Positions 1 to 12,307 are shown, numbered from the stretch's first letter. The stretch: 64,000 nucleotides of DNA from Cylicocyclus nassatus (GCA_958299035.1 CATQJL010000305.1:57738486-57802485); one strand, 5' to 3'. Numbers and translations: made by a program. The notes: generated from the sequence alone by a model not told the origin.

Positions 1-420
1 CAAAGGCCAAGGATTATAGGAGCTTCTTAAGGCATCCTTTTAAGCTCAATAAAGGTGAAAACGGCAACATATATGGTTATGCTGTTGCCCTGCTCATTCA
101 AATAATGCAAATAGGACATTTCAGTGCAATTGCATCATTTTTTTTCTTGAGCACTTACAGTAGGTAGCCCTGTCCAACCGCGAATTTTCCTCGCAGTGAA
201 AGACAAAGAAACGATCGCAAGAAATGTGCAAATGGATTTTTCTTTATTTGCAAACATTTGAAATTCTTGAAATTTTTTAGAAAAGGTTACGAACGAAGTG
301 CAATATATCTTAGAATTCGGGACCGTAAATGAATTGATTATCAGTACTTTTTTAGGCTAACTCCGTTTTGTTCCTTTCCTCAAACGGAGTTAAGGATCTC
401 AGAGCTATAGCTATCCTTAA
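1..420. other. AT-rich non-coding stretch
   Basis: No open frame with splice support, RNA or repeat structure was recognised here. The right edge is fixed by the TAA target duplication of the MITE that starts at 421. Confidence 0.5.
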
Positions 421-650
421 GGGGCCGGGCATACTTCACGCGATTTCAGTCGCGACGCGATTTGGCAATATTCCAACTGTCCGTAACTCATTGTAAGCAC
501 AATTTGAATGTACAGAAGATAGCGTATTTTATCAACCCACTCAAGTCTTACACACCATGCATGTACAGTTTGCTAATGTTGCATCTGAAGAGTTCTGGCG
601 AATTGCCAAATCGCGTCGCGACTGAAATCGCGTGAAGTATGCCCGGCCCC
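421..650. mobile_element. Harbinger-type MITE, copy 1 (intact)
   Basis: The ends are a near-perfect inverted repeat of about 49 bp beginning GGGGCCGGGCATACTTCACG. The element is 230 bp and flanked on both sides by TAA (418-420 and 651-653), the 3-bp duplication typical of PIF/Harbinger elements. There is no coding capacity. Diverged copies lie at about 11528-11750 and 21398-21620 with the same terminal CACGCGATTTCAGTC core. Assignment to PIF/Harbinger rests on the TSD and element size only. Confidence 0.8.
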
Positions 651-1390
651 TAAGAGAGTTTTGTGCAAAAATTTCTTGTGAGGGCATTTTTCATGACTAA
701 AGAGTCATAGAATTGGCACCTCAAAATTTTTTCGGAGGGTGTGGCTGACGTGAAGTCCCTTCTTTGAGAGAAAGTTACCTTTTCTCTTCCTGAAAAAAAT
801 TATCTTCAGCCACCACAGCTAGCGATATGTCAATCGCGCCAGACAGATCCCACTGAGTATAAAATACTAGAGTTAGAGTTTTGCAAAAAAATACTTCTTT
901 GAAAAATTTAAGTCAAGTAATGCCGTTTTCGATAGTACTGTTTAAAAAACAAAAACAGAGCAAAAAAAGTTGGTGAAAAACTCAAAATGATTAACCTTTA
1001 TGTTTATGACCTTTATGACCTTTATGACTTCATTTATTACAACAGTTCAAAACCCAATAATTGGTAATAAGGTTGTGATGTAATGTAATCTTATTCAAAC
1101 TTAACACCTGGCCTCGCTACGTCATGTTATTTTATTGCCCGCAAAATGCAATTTATGAGTAATGTGCATGCAAAGAACGACGAATCAACTTTATCAAGAA
1201 CTTGCTGCGAATAAACTGGGTCATTACAGGACAAACACACCTTTATTCTCACGTTTCGTGATTTTGAAGAAAATTCGAGAAATTAGCACCATGTGCTTGG
1301 CCGAAAACAGTAAGCAGCGCAAGAAAATTCGGTGTGACTTCTAGAAACTGTGAGGTTAACGCGAGGCATTTCATATATATCCTTTGATTT

Positions 1391-1544
1391 AACTAGATTG
1401 GCGGCTGAAGGCGGGGCTTCGTGACCTAGTCAAGGCTAGAGAATGACCAGAAAGCACGAGCGCGAGAGAGACGCCGACTGCGTCGCGGGTGCGAGCGCCC
1501 TTAATTAGATCGCAAAGCCCCGCCTTCCAGCCACCAATCCAGTT
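1391..1544. mobile_element. Small foldback/MITE
   Basis: AACTAGATTGGCGGCTGAAG and the following GCGGGGCTTCG at the left end pair with GCAAAGCCCCGCCTTCCAGC, CACCAATCCAGTT at the right end, giving arms of about 31 bp around a GC-rich centre. It has no coding capacity. The family is unknown and no convincing target duplication was identified. Confidence 0.55.
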
Positions 1545-1599
1545 GAATCAAAAGTTACGAACATGCTGGAGCAAAGTTTCTCTCTGCAACCTTTTGAAA

Positions 1600-1740
1600 C
1601 TAGTCCCAGACGAAGGCAGTGTCCTGAAAGAAGCGGCGAGGGCATAGTAATGATGAATAATTTGAATAATAATAATTAATAATAATGTGACGTTCGCACC
1701 CGCTTCGCACATGAACCCACCGCCTTCGTCTGAGATCAGC
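1600..1740. repeat. Short inverted-repeat element around an (AAT)n core
   Basis: CAGACGAAGGC on the left pairs with GCCTTCGTCTG on the right. Between them is an AAT/TAA-rich core near 1650-1690. It resembles the ends of the MITE at 11783-11944 (GACGAAGGCGCA), so it may be a distant relative. Confidence 0.4.
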
Positions 1741-3607
1741 CTTTAACGCTCAAACTTTCATGTAAAGCTACAGCCTTGAGGTCTTAGGTATCAGTTATTA
1801 GCGGGACCTACAGCAGTCAGAAAAAAAAGAAATACTTTTTCTCTATTCTCAGAGTGCTTTGAGTCTCTGTTGGCTACAAAAATCACGCTTTTCTCAGTTT
1901 GGAAGCTTCTACTCGGCTTTTAGAAAGGCTTTGAAGCACGAAAAGCTTCTTCGATAGAAACTTTAGGTTGCTTGAAAGATTCTCTTGTGATGTTAAAAAA
2001 ATAAAATATTTCGGAGGTTCATCTCTTCATCTCTAGCTACGGGAGGATGCAGCTTTATCTATGTATCTCTAATGTGGAGAGTCTTCAGCGGCTGTAATTT
2101 TTCACGCAAAATTAGATTTTGACTATAGATTTCAAAATCAAACTTTGTACATGTGTGGAGGCCGTAAAAATTTAACGCTATAGACTGACCATAATACACA
2201 AAAGAAGGTTTTCAGCTTACAAAGTAGCTGTAAACCAATTTGGCTGGTAGAGATAAAATATAATAGTAGTCATACATTTATGAAATATCAGACAAAATAG
2301 TCAAAATTAATTGCCTCATGACATCTCATTAGGGAATTGATGTCAATTCAGCTCATAACAGAGCAAACGAGAACAAAATTGGACAAAACTACTAAAGTAC
2401 AAGTCTCTTCTACTTGCCAAAATAGCTCACAATTTCCTAGAGTATAGGACTTATTTTTATTTGATCAAATGACAAAAAGTTACTGCCTGCTCTGATAATT
2501 TAGGGTAAATGTACTCGTCCTCATAAGTTCATTCATTTTGCGTTGAGCAGACCGTACGTTCTAGCCCCGGTTCTTGCAGAAAAAGAAGAGAGCGACGAAA
2601 AGGTTTTACGAAAACTTGCACAAAAAAGCTTCATCAACTGAGACGCTAAAAAGTGGTGCAATAGCACAAAACGCCTGGCTGAACGGTTGTACTTGAAAGC
2701 TTATTTGAAATTTAGCAAACTATGAGAGCGCCTACAGTCTCGTTCTGTTTTCATGAGAAGAAATTCACCAAATATGGTTGTAGGCTAAACAGAGGCATGA
2801 CACTGCGATTACGGTCAACACTAGAATCGAAGAGAGATAAGTTTGCATCTCCTTCTCCTTTCCCCCCCCCCCCCGCCCTCCCTCCCCCTTTCCACCATCA
2901 CCCGCCTTCGCTCTAGACAAGGTTAATAGAAAGATGCTCATAAGTTTTTCACATAAATAATGCGGACCGATAATAACTGACGCCTCCTCATTTAGGAGCA
3001 TTTCCTTCTACGCGTCTCTCACTTTTCATTCCCAAGCTTCCCCAAGAAATACTTTTGAATGGTTGCCCAGTCTACTTTCTAACATTTCAAGCTCAAAGAG
3101 TCATGTCTGACCACATTATGCAGAACATTTGAGCAGTTATAGCGAAAAGTTCAGTTTTGTCTAGATACAAGAGTGCGTTCGGGTACCTGATTCTAAAAAA
3201 ATAAAAAAACTGATGCAGTTAGTATCAGTTTTCAAGAACTCCACAGATCAAGAGAATATATTTAATAACCCAAATTAGCATGTAGTGGTGCGTTTCAGAA
3301 AGTCCTGTTAACGCTTTTTTGTGGAAAACCTTTTTCTTGTTAACATAAGTTTGCTTGGCGCTCTTTTGGGAGAAAATAATGAGCTGATAGTTTTAGTTAG
3401 ATGAAGCTATAGCTTATAAGCTTACAACTTCTAGAATAAAGTTTCCAGTTTTTGATTAGCAAAAAGTTCTGCGCGGTTTGAGTAGAGCAGACACGGAAAC
3501 TATTTTTTATTTCTTTTTTGCAAAGTGACATTACAAAAAAGCACATGTGCAGATGTTCAGAAAAATCTCATTTTTTATAACTTGATAGTTATACTATACA
3601 TTCTCAC
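1741..3607. other. Intergenic stretch, no gene recognised
   Basis: AT-rich sequence with a C/T low-complexity tract at about 2845-2905. Open frames across that tract give proline-rich or glycine-rich translations that reflect composition only. Confidence 0.4.
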
Positions 3608-3914
3608 CAGTGTGCAGCCTGAGCTTTCGTTTGGGAGGGAGCATGACAAACGCGCTCCGAAAAGATTTTTTTGGGGTACTTCCTAAGGTTTTTGTGGGCC
3701 AATGACCCTGAAATTTCAGAAAAAAAGGGGGGAGGCCGCGCTCTCGAAGAATTGTTTATATTGCTAATTTGAATTTTCGAAAAGTTCTATTTTCATCCTG
3801 ATTAATTATAAGTACAAACAAGTCACTTGCACAATTTTATAAGTCATGCAAGTAACTTTCAAAACTTTCGGGACCTTCTCACGGGGGGAGGGGGGCAGGC
3901 TCGGTACGCGAGTG
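3608..3914 (+). mobile_element. Degraded hAT-type MITE
   Basis: It begins CAGTG and contains the family's internal text (a CTAATTTG segment, a TCACTTGCACA segment, ATAAGTCATGCAAGTAAC, then a G-rich block). The family is defined by better copies at 7710, 29667, 53787 and 54723. The right end is eroded and no 8-bp duplication is visible. Confidence 0.45.
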
Positions 3915-4639
3915 ATGGTTACTATAGCTAGAGAAGCAAACGTGTGTGAAACTTTGTCAAATCGCAAAGGTCGTATCGGCTGCGGACATTGCTCAAGTAC
4001 GCCACGAGACTCTGATGAAAGAAAGCGCTTGACATGAGAAAGAAAACTGACAATGAGTAAGTTCTACCGGCGTTTTCCGTAAGCAATGACCGCAAACTCA
4101 CCGACTATCACGTTCCGACAAAGATCACTACTTGCTTCGCCGAAGCGCAAGTATCATCCATGAAAGCAAATTAATGTAATGCTTATGTGATGTGTGTCAT
4201 TCGTGAACGGTAGATCACACAGGTGTAGGTGTCGCTCGCGAGGAAAACCAGCTATTACACATTCATAAACAGTGATCTCTGGAGCTGACTTTTGTAGATT
4301 AATCTATCCCCGCGCCATAATCTGCGCCAATGCGTAGTTCGCGCAATCTTTAGAGAGCATCTGAGCTTTGCTAAGCTGTTACCATGTGATTTGCCTCTAC
4401 GAAAGCACAAAAATGGTGCTCTCAAAGTCTTGATATGCCAGAAATACAGTTCGCTCAGTTTTGAGATTAATCTCATACTATGACTGCTCCACTTATAAAG
4501 TATTTATTAAAGTCTTTCTTTTCTAGGTGATTGTTGATTTTACCCCAAATATGGAGAGTAAAATTGGTGGCTAGCTATTGGAAGTAATTTTGTAATCAGC
4601 GTTTCAGAGCTGTTTCTTAGCACCCGGTTATGCAGCTTA

Positions 4640-4790
4640 TTTGCGGTTGAGTAAATCTATCGGTGCATATAGTGTCTCTACGGTGCCGAGAAGATGCGGA
4701 GAAATTTGCGCGGGAACAAATTGCTGCGTTTGTAATGCCGGCATTTTGCGCACGCCATTCGCCGGCATACGAGCATTATCCTCAACATCC
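4640..4790. repeat. Fragment of the GCCGGCATTTTGCGC MITE family
   Basis: Shares a TATAGTGT...CGGTGCCG...AAATTTGCGCG...AATGCCGGCATTTTGCGC order with the elements at 5576-5764 and 11999-12307. Only one arm is clear, so this is a truncated copy. The open frame over it is not supported as a gene. Confidence 0.45.
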
Positions 4791-5575
4791 GAGATTTACT
4801 TCCTACTATGGGAAGCTTAGAAAGAAGGATCCGGAAGTTATTCAGCTATTTTGGTACCTTAGCCTATTCAGTTATTTTACGGTACCTTAGCAAGTCTGTA
4901 AGCTTATCCAGCAAACTGTTTTCCAAGCATGATAACAGACTTGGTATTTATCGGTCCTCATGTCATACAACGTGTAGTCAAAGGTCACTCTAAATTTGTG
5001 CCGTTAGTGTAAAATACAACTGACGTTATTCCCAAGGGCGATCTTATCTTCTGCGTTTATGTACCATTTTTAGTAATCATAGTGACTGGGAATAGAAACA
5101 GATACCCATGTCATGATGAAGTCTAGACAGCATCTATTACTCATCGCTCATAAGTTGCGATATTTTGGATGATTTCCCTTTCTGGGTAAGTTCAAAGATC
5201 TACAACTAAGCTTGTTCATTGAAAGGCTTGTATCTGGTAGATAAACGGAATAGGTTGCGCTTGCATGAAGTTTCTGCAAAAAAATGGTTGTTAGCAAATG
5301 GTGCAGTAGATTAAGCAAGTTACGCTGTTCACAGCACTTGCGCTGTAGGAAAAATAAACGTCGAGTGCGCTTCGTGTTTTGCGACCACAGCCATTTTTTA
5401 CGCCCAAATGTTGTCTGCAACGCAAGAGCACCATATCGAACGTAAAATTCACCCTAGAAGTTATATTATTGAAATTCGTGAAATCCCAAATTCAACTTTT
5501 GGTACAAGCCTTTATCTTACATTTGAAGAGCGGAACCAATATTCTATATGCGAAAGTCAAGTACAGACCAGTAGA

Positions 5576-5764
5576 TTTTCCGCTCAGTATTGTGTGCTTG
5601 TGGTGCCAATAAGACGCGGTAAAATTTGTGCGTGTACAGATAGCTAGCCTGTGACGCTGGTCACTTGCGCGCGCTAAATGCCGGCATTACTAGCGGAGCT
5701 ATTTGTTCAGCGCAAAATTTGCGCGTTTTCGCGGCACGCCAGCACACTTTATTGAGCGGAAAAA
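5576..5764. mobile_element. MITE with TTTTCCGCTCA termini
   Basis: Left end TTTTCCGCTCAGTATTGTGTG pairs with right end CACACTTTATTGAGCGGAAAA. Inner sequence also pairs (AAAATTTGTGCG against CGCAAAATTTGCGCG). About 189 bp and non-coding. It is the most complete copy of this family in the window. Confidence 0.65.
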
Positions 5765-7709
5765 CTTGAACTATACGACGGTAGTTATATGAAAACTGTT
5801 ATTCAGATACATCGTTGGTAAGTTTTCCTTACTATTATAGAGCTTGACAACAAGCAAAATCAGAACCCAGAAATAAGCAACGAGACACCTACGAGCAAGC
5901 AGCATACTCCAGTAGTGACTTTTTTAGAAGGAGCTATGTAGATAATCTTCCAGACTAGAACGAATACAATTATAGAAAAAGCTTGACCAAAAGCATAAAG
6001 CATCCTCAAGATTGGTATTTCCGCTTGTGAAACATAATCCTAATACCGGATCAGCACACCAGTACATTCCGAGTGAATGACATTCGAAAATGGAGAAGTA
6101 CCATATGAAAAACACATTTCACTTAAGAAACCTGTAGAGTTATTAGTAGAAGTAGGTGTCTACACTTGCAAGCAAGGTGCGAACATTGAAGAGAACTGGA
6201 TCGGTTCGTTGCGAAGCATGCAAATCCTTGAAAAACGCCCATTTGCAAGCGGAGTTGTGTCGTAGGCCGATAGCAAAAATAAGATTTTACTTAGGAAGTT
6301 TATGGTTTTATAAACTTTAGACACCGCAGCAAATCCAAGCTTTTGGATTAGAATGAGATTCACAAAGGATTTCAGTCTAGTTGGAATTGTACTTGCTTCC
6401 CATTTCACAGGCTCATGGCTGGCCTGATCACGATCAGCAGTGTCTTCTTTCCCAAGGAACGGTAGATCGTTCGAAGTCCACCGGAACAGAAGCCCTCAAA
6501 GCTTTAGGAAATGTCAAGAGGTTAAATCAAATGTGTTCTAGTCATGGTATTATATGACTGTCCCGTTCTTCCCTTTGAAGAAGCAAAATGATTATCCACA
6601 GTTGAAAATTTCAGAGTAGATTTGTACAAATCTTTTTAGAATATAAGCTAACGACGTCAAAATTAATGATGTTTCCTTGAAAATGCAAATCCAATCTGAA
6701 AATTCCAATTTCATCTCCCACACCCCCCCCCCCCCGCCCCTCTTTTACCGCTATTGATGTTCAGTCTACCAAATCTAACGAGTAAACTATTAACCTTGAG
6801 TTGTCGATAACAGATTAGAGCGCAAATTTTGCGCTTGCTCGATGACTTCCTACGTGCATGTGTTGTCGACACCGCAGAGGAATACATTGCATTGAAAACT
6901 TTGATCTTAGGCTATTTCCATCTCGAAATGCTTCAGTTCCTACGCAGCGCTGTCTGCATAGCCCACGTGCGATTGCACTATTTTCTGAATCGGAGACATT
7001 TCAGAAGCGATTCCCCTCTGGTTCTTCTCTTTGGGTCCTATTTGGCCAAAAAACATTAGCAGATATGCTCCATTTTTCTGAAGCTCGAATTAGATTTCTG
7101 TTAACGTCAAGTCGTGCAATTCCACATGACATCCCTACCGTTTTCCTGTAAAATCTCGAGCCCGCTAGAGGGGATTATATAGCAAAAGTTTTTAAGCCTA
7201 AAATCACCCTTTGCTTTTGCAGATTACATGGGCGTTTGCGAACGTTTCACAATATGAGTAGAGATTTTCACTTTCTATGATTGCAACGCATGATTCAACA
7301 CGATCCAAATCTGGAAACATTCAACAGAGTGAACATCGTTCGTACACATTTGAGCTTTGTACTCAACAAGCCTATGTTTCGAAATAGCTGAGAGAGCGAC
7401 TTCGAAAAAGAATAAATGGTCTGAGCATGTTACTGAGCATGTTTTCGGAAGAACATCACGCTTCTGGTATCAAAGCAGCGGCCTAAGGGAGAGGCGGGTG
7501 GCGAAAACTTTTTCTCATAAAAATCAATTTTTTTCCCAAAGATTTCAAAAATAAACAGTCTTGCATTTTTACGGGGGCTTGGTAGATACCACTTGCTTTG
7601 TTTGGTATTTGGATTTCAAGCGTTCGAAAAAGTTGTCAAGCAACACGAAGTTTATTATCTAGAAAAAATTTTGTTACCCAATCTGCTACAAAGTCTCAGT
7701 ACTCCAATG
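5765..7709. other. Intergenic stretch, no gene recognised
   Basis: AT-rich sequence with a poly-C tract at about 6722-6735. Several 60-97 codon frames overlap here on both strands, but none has paired splice signals or recognisable composition, so none was called. Confidence 0.35.
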
Positions 7710-8032
7710 CAGTGGTTCCAGGATTTCCTTCTGGAGGGGGGGGGGGGGGGTGGGGGGCAAGATTTTTTTCAGAATTCGGCGTTAGCCAACTCTGAAAGAT
7801 TTTTTTGATACTTTCCAATTTTGTGGACTCACACCCCGAAGTTTCCGAAAAAGGGAGCGTGGCGGGAGCCAAGCACCCGAAAAAAGTTTTTTTTATTAAG
7901 CTAATTTAAACTTTTAGAAAATTTCAAAAATTATTTCAATTATTTACACTGAAACAAAGAAACAAATCACTTGCACATTTTTATAAGCCATGTAAGTAAC
8001 AGTCGAAAATTTGTGCCCTCGCCTTGGAGTTG
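7710..8032 (+). mobile_element. hAT-type MITE with poly-G block
   Basis: It begins CAGTGGTTCCAGGATTTCC, followed by a run of about 20 G. CTCCAATG precedes it (7702-7709) and CTCCAAGG follows it (8033-8040), an 8-bp duplication with one mismatch. The internal text matches the copies at 29667 and 53787. The right terminus is diverged. No transposase is present. Confidence 0.65.
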
Positions 8033-8215
8033 CTCCAAGGATATCTGACATTACGGTGGATCGTAATGTCAAAATAGCAGATTTGCGACTTTCAACTCAC
8101 GGCAAGTACTTCATCCTCCTTCGAAGCGAGATCTTGAGAATTTGTAAAGAATATAATCCCATGTTTCACTTCCACAAAACATCAACACTAGACCAATCCG
8201 AGAATTAGAACTAGC

Positions 8216-8451
8216 AAAAGCTTTCAACAATCCTTCACGTGACTACTAAGAAAGATGAAGAACTGTTGAGGATAAAACGGGGCCGACAACGCTTTCGTTA
8301 CAATGGACAAAGTGGAATTTATGCGCAGTGGTTTGATGACGGAGATCACCGTGGACGTCAGAGAAACTTGAATCAGGGGGTGCCTAATGGATTGCGCACT
8401 CCCACTCATCAGTCTTATCCCGGAGTCCGAAAAATGTCAATCATCCACTAA
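8216..8451 (+). CDS. Candidate terminal exon, unknown protein
   Basis: The frame is open from just after an AACTAG acceptor-like site at 8215 to the TAA at 8449-8451. AATAAA follows at 8501-8506, about 50 bp downstream, where a nematode polyadenylation signal is expected. The product is hydrophilic and basic, rich in K, R, G, Q and D, with the motif FDDGDHRGRQRN in the middle. No family is recognised. The acceptor lacks a good pyrimidine tract. A second possible reading joins a GTAAAG donor near 8146 and stops early with NNPSRDY. No start codon or upstream exon is established, because the sequence to the left is a hAT MITE. Confidence 0.33.
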
Positions 8452-8924
8452 GCAGCTGAGCTTTTTCCACGTGGTAATGCTTTGCAAAAACAAACAAGTA
8501 AATAAAACCTAAAAAGGTGATCTCAAGACAAACCAATTACGTTCCTTGAGAAAGATATATCCACTGCTTTACAAGATTTTGGCACCTATTTCAGATACCC
8601 AACTGCTCCATCTATCGCAGAGAGATATGGCGATAGCTTACGATAGACTTACGATACGCAATAGAGTAGTATGGGTTTTTGCGTTTTTTTTTTGAAATGG
8701 ATCCGGGTAACGGAAAAGTACCGTCGTTTAAAATGCTTTCGTACCTCAGCAGAAAATACTTTTGAAAAACATGTCAAACTGGCCCCAAACGTGTTGATTT
8801 TCATGATAACAGTGGCAAGGAGAAGTTCTCACAAGATCTATGAAAAAAATCCTAGTCTGAAACATCGTGCCGAAAAATCGCATTTAAAGTGGATCGATTT
8901 GGCCCCGAAAATGGGTTGCGAAAT

Positions 8925-9015
8925 TCTTGAGAGTGGGCTACATGAAAAATTTGCAAATGACTTGTTTTTGCTTGTAAAATAACCAAGTGGTTTCTAAAAT
9001 TTTTCAAAAATTCAA
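8925..9015 (-). mobile_element. Fragment of hAT-type MITE
   Basis: Contains TGCAAATGACTTG, a TTCTAAAATTTTTC segment and AAATTCAAATAAGCTTTGT in the same order as the minus-oriented copy at 29667-30005. It is a truncated internal piece without termini. Confidence 0.4.
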
Positions 9016-9235
9016 ATAAGCTTTGTGAATTATCTCGGGACTGACTCTCGCCCTTTTCTTTGCAATCTAGAGGTAATTCGAATCCCTCGAAAAATGAAAA
9101 GTGTCGCAGAAAATTTTCCGATTTGCGAGCTTAACACCACCCCTGTTCATTTGAAAAGGGGTGGTGTTAAGCGTATTCCGTATTCCCCCCCCCCCTCCCG
9201 TACGAAATCTCTCGGACCATCACTGTTTTCACTCT

Positions 9236-9523
9236 ATGTCGGAGATGTGAGTAGAGGGACACGACTCGTCTGCGCTGCTTCTGTGGGACCGAAAAAAGGG
9301 CTTTTCGAGATTTTATACGAAATTGAACCCGTATGGGGTTATTGTAGTCGGAAAGGCTCGTAATCTGAATTTCAGACAGAAAAGTCTTGGTGAAACTCAA
9401 TGCATTAGAATGCGCGTTAGGAGAGGCCGTCACATAGTTCACGATAAGAACAACAAGACTATAATAGACATTTTGAACACAGTCTACGATAACATTTTGA
9501 GAATGCACGTTCCATATCGGTGA
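9236..9523 (+). CDS. Candidate two-exon small protein
   Basis: Exon 1 (9236-9246) starts ATG TCG GAG and ends at a strong donor, GTGAGT. Exon 2 (9376-9523) follows a canonical TTTCAG acceptor. Splitting a codon AT|A keeps the phase and gives about 52 residues ending VPYR. The stop TGA overlaps an AATAAA at 9523-9528. The product is basic in its middle (IRMRVRRGRHIVHDK) and then has an amphipathic NKTIIDILNTVYDNILRM stretch. Intron length would be 129 nt. The very short first exon could instead be part of a longer upstream exon. No family is recognised. Confidence 0.4.
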
Positions 9524-10259
9524 ATAAAATTCATTAGTGAATTGTATAAATGACAGAGTGAAAAATGCTGTTCAATAAGCGGATACAAGAAAAAAACTGC
9601 GGAAGTGTTAGCACTAGAGAGTCAAAACCTTATCCTCGATGTTTTTGCAGATTCAGTGTGATGATTTTTTCTACGACTTCTAAATCATCAAATATGCTGG
9701 CAACTTGTTCGTTATTCGCTCTTTTTACATATGAAAGTTGAATATGCTTAGTAGGATGACCAAGTTATCCTCCGCAAATCTTCCGACCACGCCAGTTTTC
9801 TATTTGTAGTAATACACTGAAACTTCTATGCTTTCACGAGCTCTAACCACCACGGTGTTAAATTCGAAGAAAATCATATCAATGCATCACGTATTACGAG
9901 TAAATTAAGCCTAACTACTCCATTGAATTTCCTTATAGGGGGTTGGGTATTGCAGCGGTGGCAAGATTTGTTGTTTGGAATATTTAAAGCTAATACGAGA
10001 CTCAACAACCGTTTACATAATTTATGCAACGCTTACCAGCACATATCGTGATTGGTGTTTGTCAACTTGCTCACCAATCATATCAGACTCAAATCACCAT
10101 CAGATGTCAAAAATCTTGTTGAAAAATTCTTCAATCCATCTATTTCTCAACGCTTTGCAATATGCAGATTGACATTATGGTCATATGTAAACCTTAGCTA
10201 ACGAGTAGGACATAGGACCACATATTTGAATTCAAGCCGTTTTTTTTACTGAAGTCCAT
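9524..10259. other. Intergenic stretch
   Basis: No supported gene. A 65-codon plus-strand frame at 9975-10172 has no clear splice signals and was not called. Confidence 0.35.
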
Positions 10260-10830
10260 TCTTTGTCATTGTCAAATACAAATGTTAGTGTAGATAGTAC
10301 AGTGCTTGGAAAAGTTCCCATCAGCTTCCAGGATTTCCTCACTGCAGCATAGGTTAGTGGGTGGTTCCAGCATGTGAAAATTTCTATCAAACTTTACTCT
10401 TCTTCTTCAAAATTTTTTTGTGGCAGATGCAGCAATCATCTTCTACTGTTTCGACTATCCATCTGTAGATCAAAACATTCCCCGACTTCAGGTCTCTCCT
10501 CGAAACTGTAGCATTATCTGTCTGTGATAAAAGTCTGTATCCTGCTGACATTCCACGCTTGAAATCACATCAGAGAGATCTTTCAGTTTTCGTGCGAACG
10601 CACTATAAGTGCTTTGCTGTAGGTATCTCCATTGCAGAACCCATGCTGGAGTATTTTTGTACTAATGATAGCAAGAGCATTTTCAATAACTTTGCAACAA
10701 CGCCTTGATGATGGGCAGTACCCAAAAACACAATTCTTACGAATGTGATTGAATTACGAATGAAATTGATTGCAGAAATTGAAGTTGCTTTGGAGTACCG
10801 TACCTGCTTCTTCTCGTGCACAACGACGGA
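10260..10830 (-). pseudogene. Coding-like segments in several minus-strand frames
   Basis: Reading down the minus strand, three protein-like stretches lie in different frames. One contains TYSAFARKLKDLSD and CQQDTDFYHRQIMLQF (about 10640-10495). The next contains SGNVLIYRWIVETVEDD followed by CCICHKK (about 10500-10395). The last contains MLEPPTNLCCSEEILEADG (about 10380-10280). Residue use is far from random for this AT-rich sequence. The segments overlap or abut, so introns do not easily explain the frame changes, and indel decay is the simpler reading. The CCIC cluster could be part of a zinc-binding motif, but nothing is identifiable. Confidence 0.33.
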
Positions 10831-11215
10831 GCAGCGGAGGTTGTGCAGAGGATTACTCAGGTGTTATTGCCGTATAGATTATGAAATCGGATCGTAATCT
10901 TAGTTATCTCATAATCAGTATATAGTGACGGCTGATACAGTACCCTCGCGGTACGGGGAGAAGGTCACGAGGCGCGACTGCGTCTATCAGCAACTCAAAA
11001 ATCCAGTTTTGTGCTTAGCAAATCCCTAAAAGAAACTGCTCAAAGTGCATTGGCCCAGTGGCTGTTCGACGTTGTTGATTCCACGACCTTTGTTAAAAAG
11101 TCGGCCCAAGAATTTACGGGTTTGTTGTTGATTTGTCAAGCGCTGACCTCAACATTCTTATTTTGAATCTTTCTTTATGATAATATGAAGAACCATGCTT
11201 ACTTGTTAAATTTTA

Positions 11216-11420
11216 CTAGGAATTTGAAGTAATTTTGGAAATGCTTGCTTCAGCTGAAACATCGAACATGTGCATTCTGGCAACAAGAATCGCATCCCGC
11301 GACATATACAAACCTGCACAAAGCTCGTGAGGAATGGGAAATTTTTGAAACGAGTGCCCTAAGGCCTCGAGTCGATAATCCAATATGAGAGTTTGCAACC
11401 GTACGCGGAATCTACGACTC
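11216..11420 (-). CDS. Candidate terminal exon, unknown protein
   Basis: On the minus strand an acceptor TTTGAATTTAG precedes the exon at 11420. The frame then stays open for about 68 codons to a TAG ending at 11216. The product has mixed polar and aliphatic residues, for example LQTLILDYRLEALGH and PIPHELCAGLYMSRDAI, and looks like a real protein segment, but no family is recognised. The exon begins in phase 2, so an upstream exon is required. A GTTTGT inside the exon could act as a donor. To the right lies a Harbinger-type MITE at 11528. Confidence 0.38.
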
Positions 11421-11527
11421 CTAAATTCAAATACGGTAAAACAAACATGTTGGAGCAAATTGACAAGAAACGTTTACTGATAATTGTTTGAACCTACCTA
11501 CGCTCAAAACCAGGAAAGTAATGCTGT

Positions 11528-11750
11528 GTGCCATGCATACTTCACGCAATTTCAATTGCCGCGTCGTTGGCAATCCGCCAGATGTCTTCAAATCCAACAC
11601 TCGCAGACTACAAAAGTATAGTGCGTGTGTCATAATTCTCGTCATCAAAGTGCTCTAACTAATGTTCGAAGTGCCTTACGATGACTTATAAACAGGGAGT
11701 TTTGCCAATTTTGCGTCACGACTGAAACCGCGTGAGGTATGTCGGGGCCT
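11528..11750. mobile_element. Harbinger-type MITE, copy 2 (diverged)
   Basis: The ends carry CATACTTCACGCAATTTCA and, inverted, GACTGAAACCGCGTGAGGTATG, matching copy 1 at 421-650. The interior also matches copy 3 at 21398 (a CCAGATGTCTTCAAAT-like segment). Terminal bases are eroded and the duplication is not clear. Confidence 0.65.
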
Positions 11751-11782
11751 CAATAGAAATTGGCGACTTACAAGGAATATCA

Positions 11783-11944
11783 AGGCTACTGCATGACGAA
11801 GGCGCAGAAGCAGTATTAGTTGAGCATGCGCGAACGCTACGCGGGCGTATCATCATCGTTGTAAATCATGCGCGTCATGCGCTCTGCGGCTAATAAAGCC
11901 GCGTTCGCGCCCAAGGATATTGCGCCTTCGTCATGCAGCAGCCT
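11783..11944. mobile_element. MITE with AGGCTACTGCATGACGAAGG ends, copy 1
   Basis: A 24-bp inverted repeat brackets a GC-rich centre that includes GGCTAATAAAGCCGCGTTCGC. The second copy at 50856-51015 shares both ends and the centre. Non-coding; family unassigned. Confidence 0.7.
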
Positions 11945-11998
11945 ATAAGTCTGTGGTGCGAAATGTGCAGTACAACTAAGTCATAGTCGAGTACCATT

Positions 11999-12307
11999 TC
12001 TTCTAATATAGTGTGCTTACGGTGCTGTGAAAATGCGGTAAAATTTGCGCGTGAACAAGTAGCCACGCCTATAATGCCGGCATTTTGCGCGCCAAATGGT
12101 TGGCGTCACTGGGGTAGCTATTTCATTTCATTTCATTTATTACATAGGATCAACCTATGTTAAAGTAATAGTAAAGCAAGATTTCAGAACAAAACAGAAT
12201 GAACACAACAAAGGAACAAAACAAAACAAACATTTGGTCAAGTATTTGTTCACGTTCAAATTTTACCGCATTCTTTCGGCATTGCAAGCACACTATATCA
12301 AGCGGAA
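11999..12307. mobile_element. MITE of the 5576 family with an expanded centre
   Basis: Left arm TATAGTGTGCTTACGGTGC pairs with GCATTGCAAGCACACTATAT on the right, and inner AATGCGGTAAAATTT pairs with AAATTTTACCGCATT. The centre carries CATTTCATTTCATTTC and an AACAAA-rich tract absent from the copy at 5576, so it may be a secondary insertion. Confidence 0.55.

Noticed and set aside
2722..3001. Proline- or glycine-rich frames
   Set aside because: They are products of a C/T tract.
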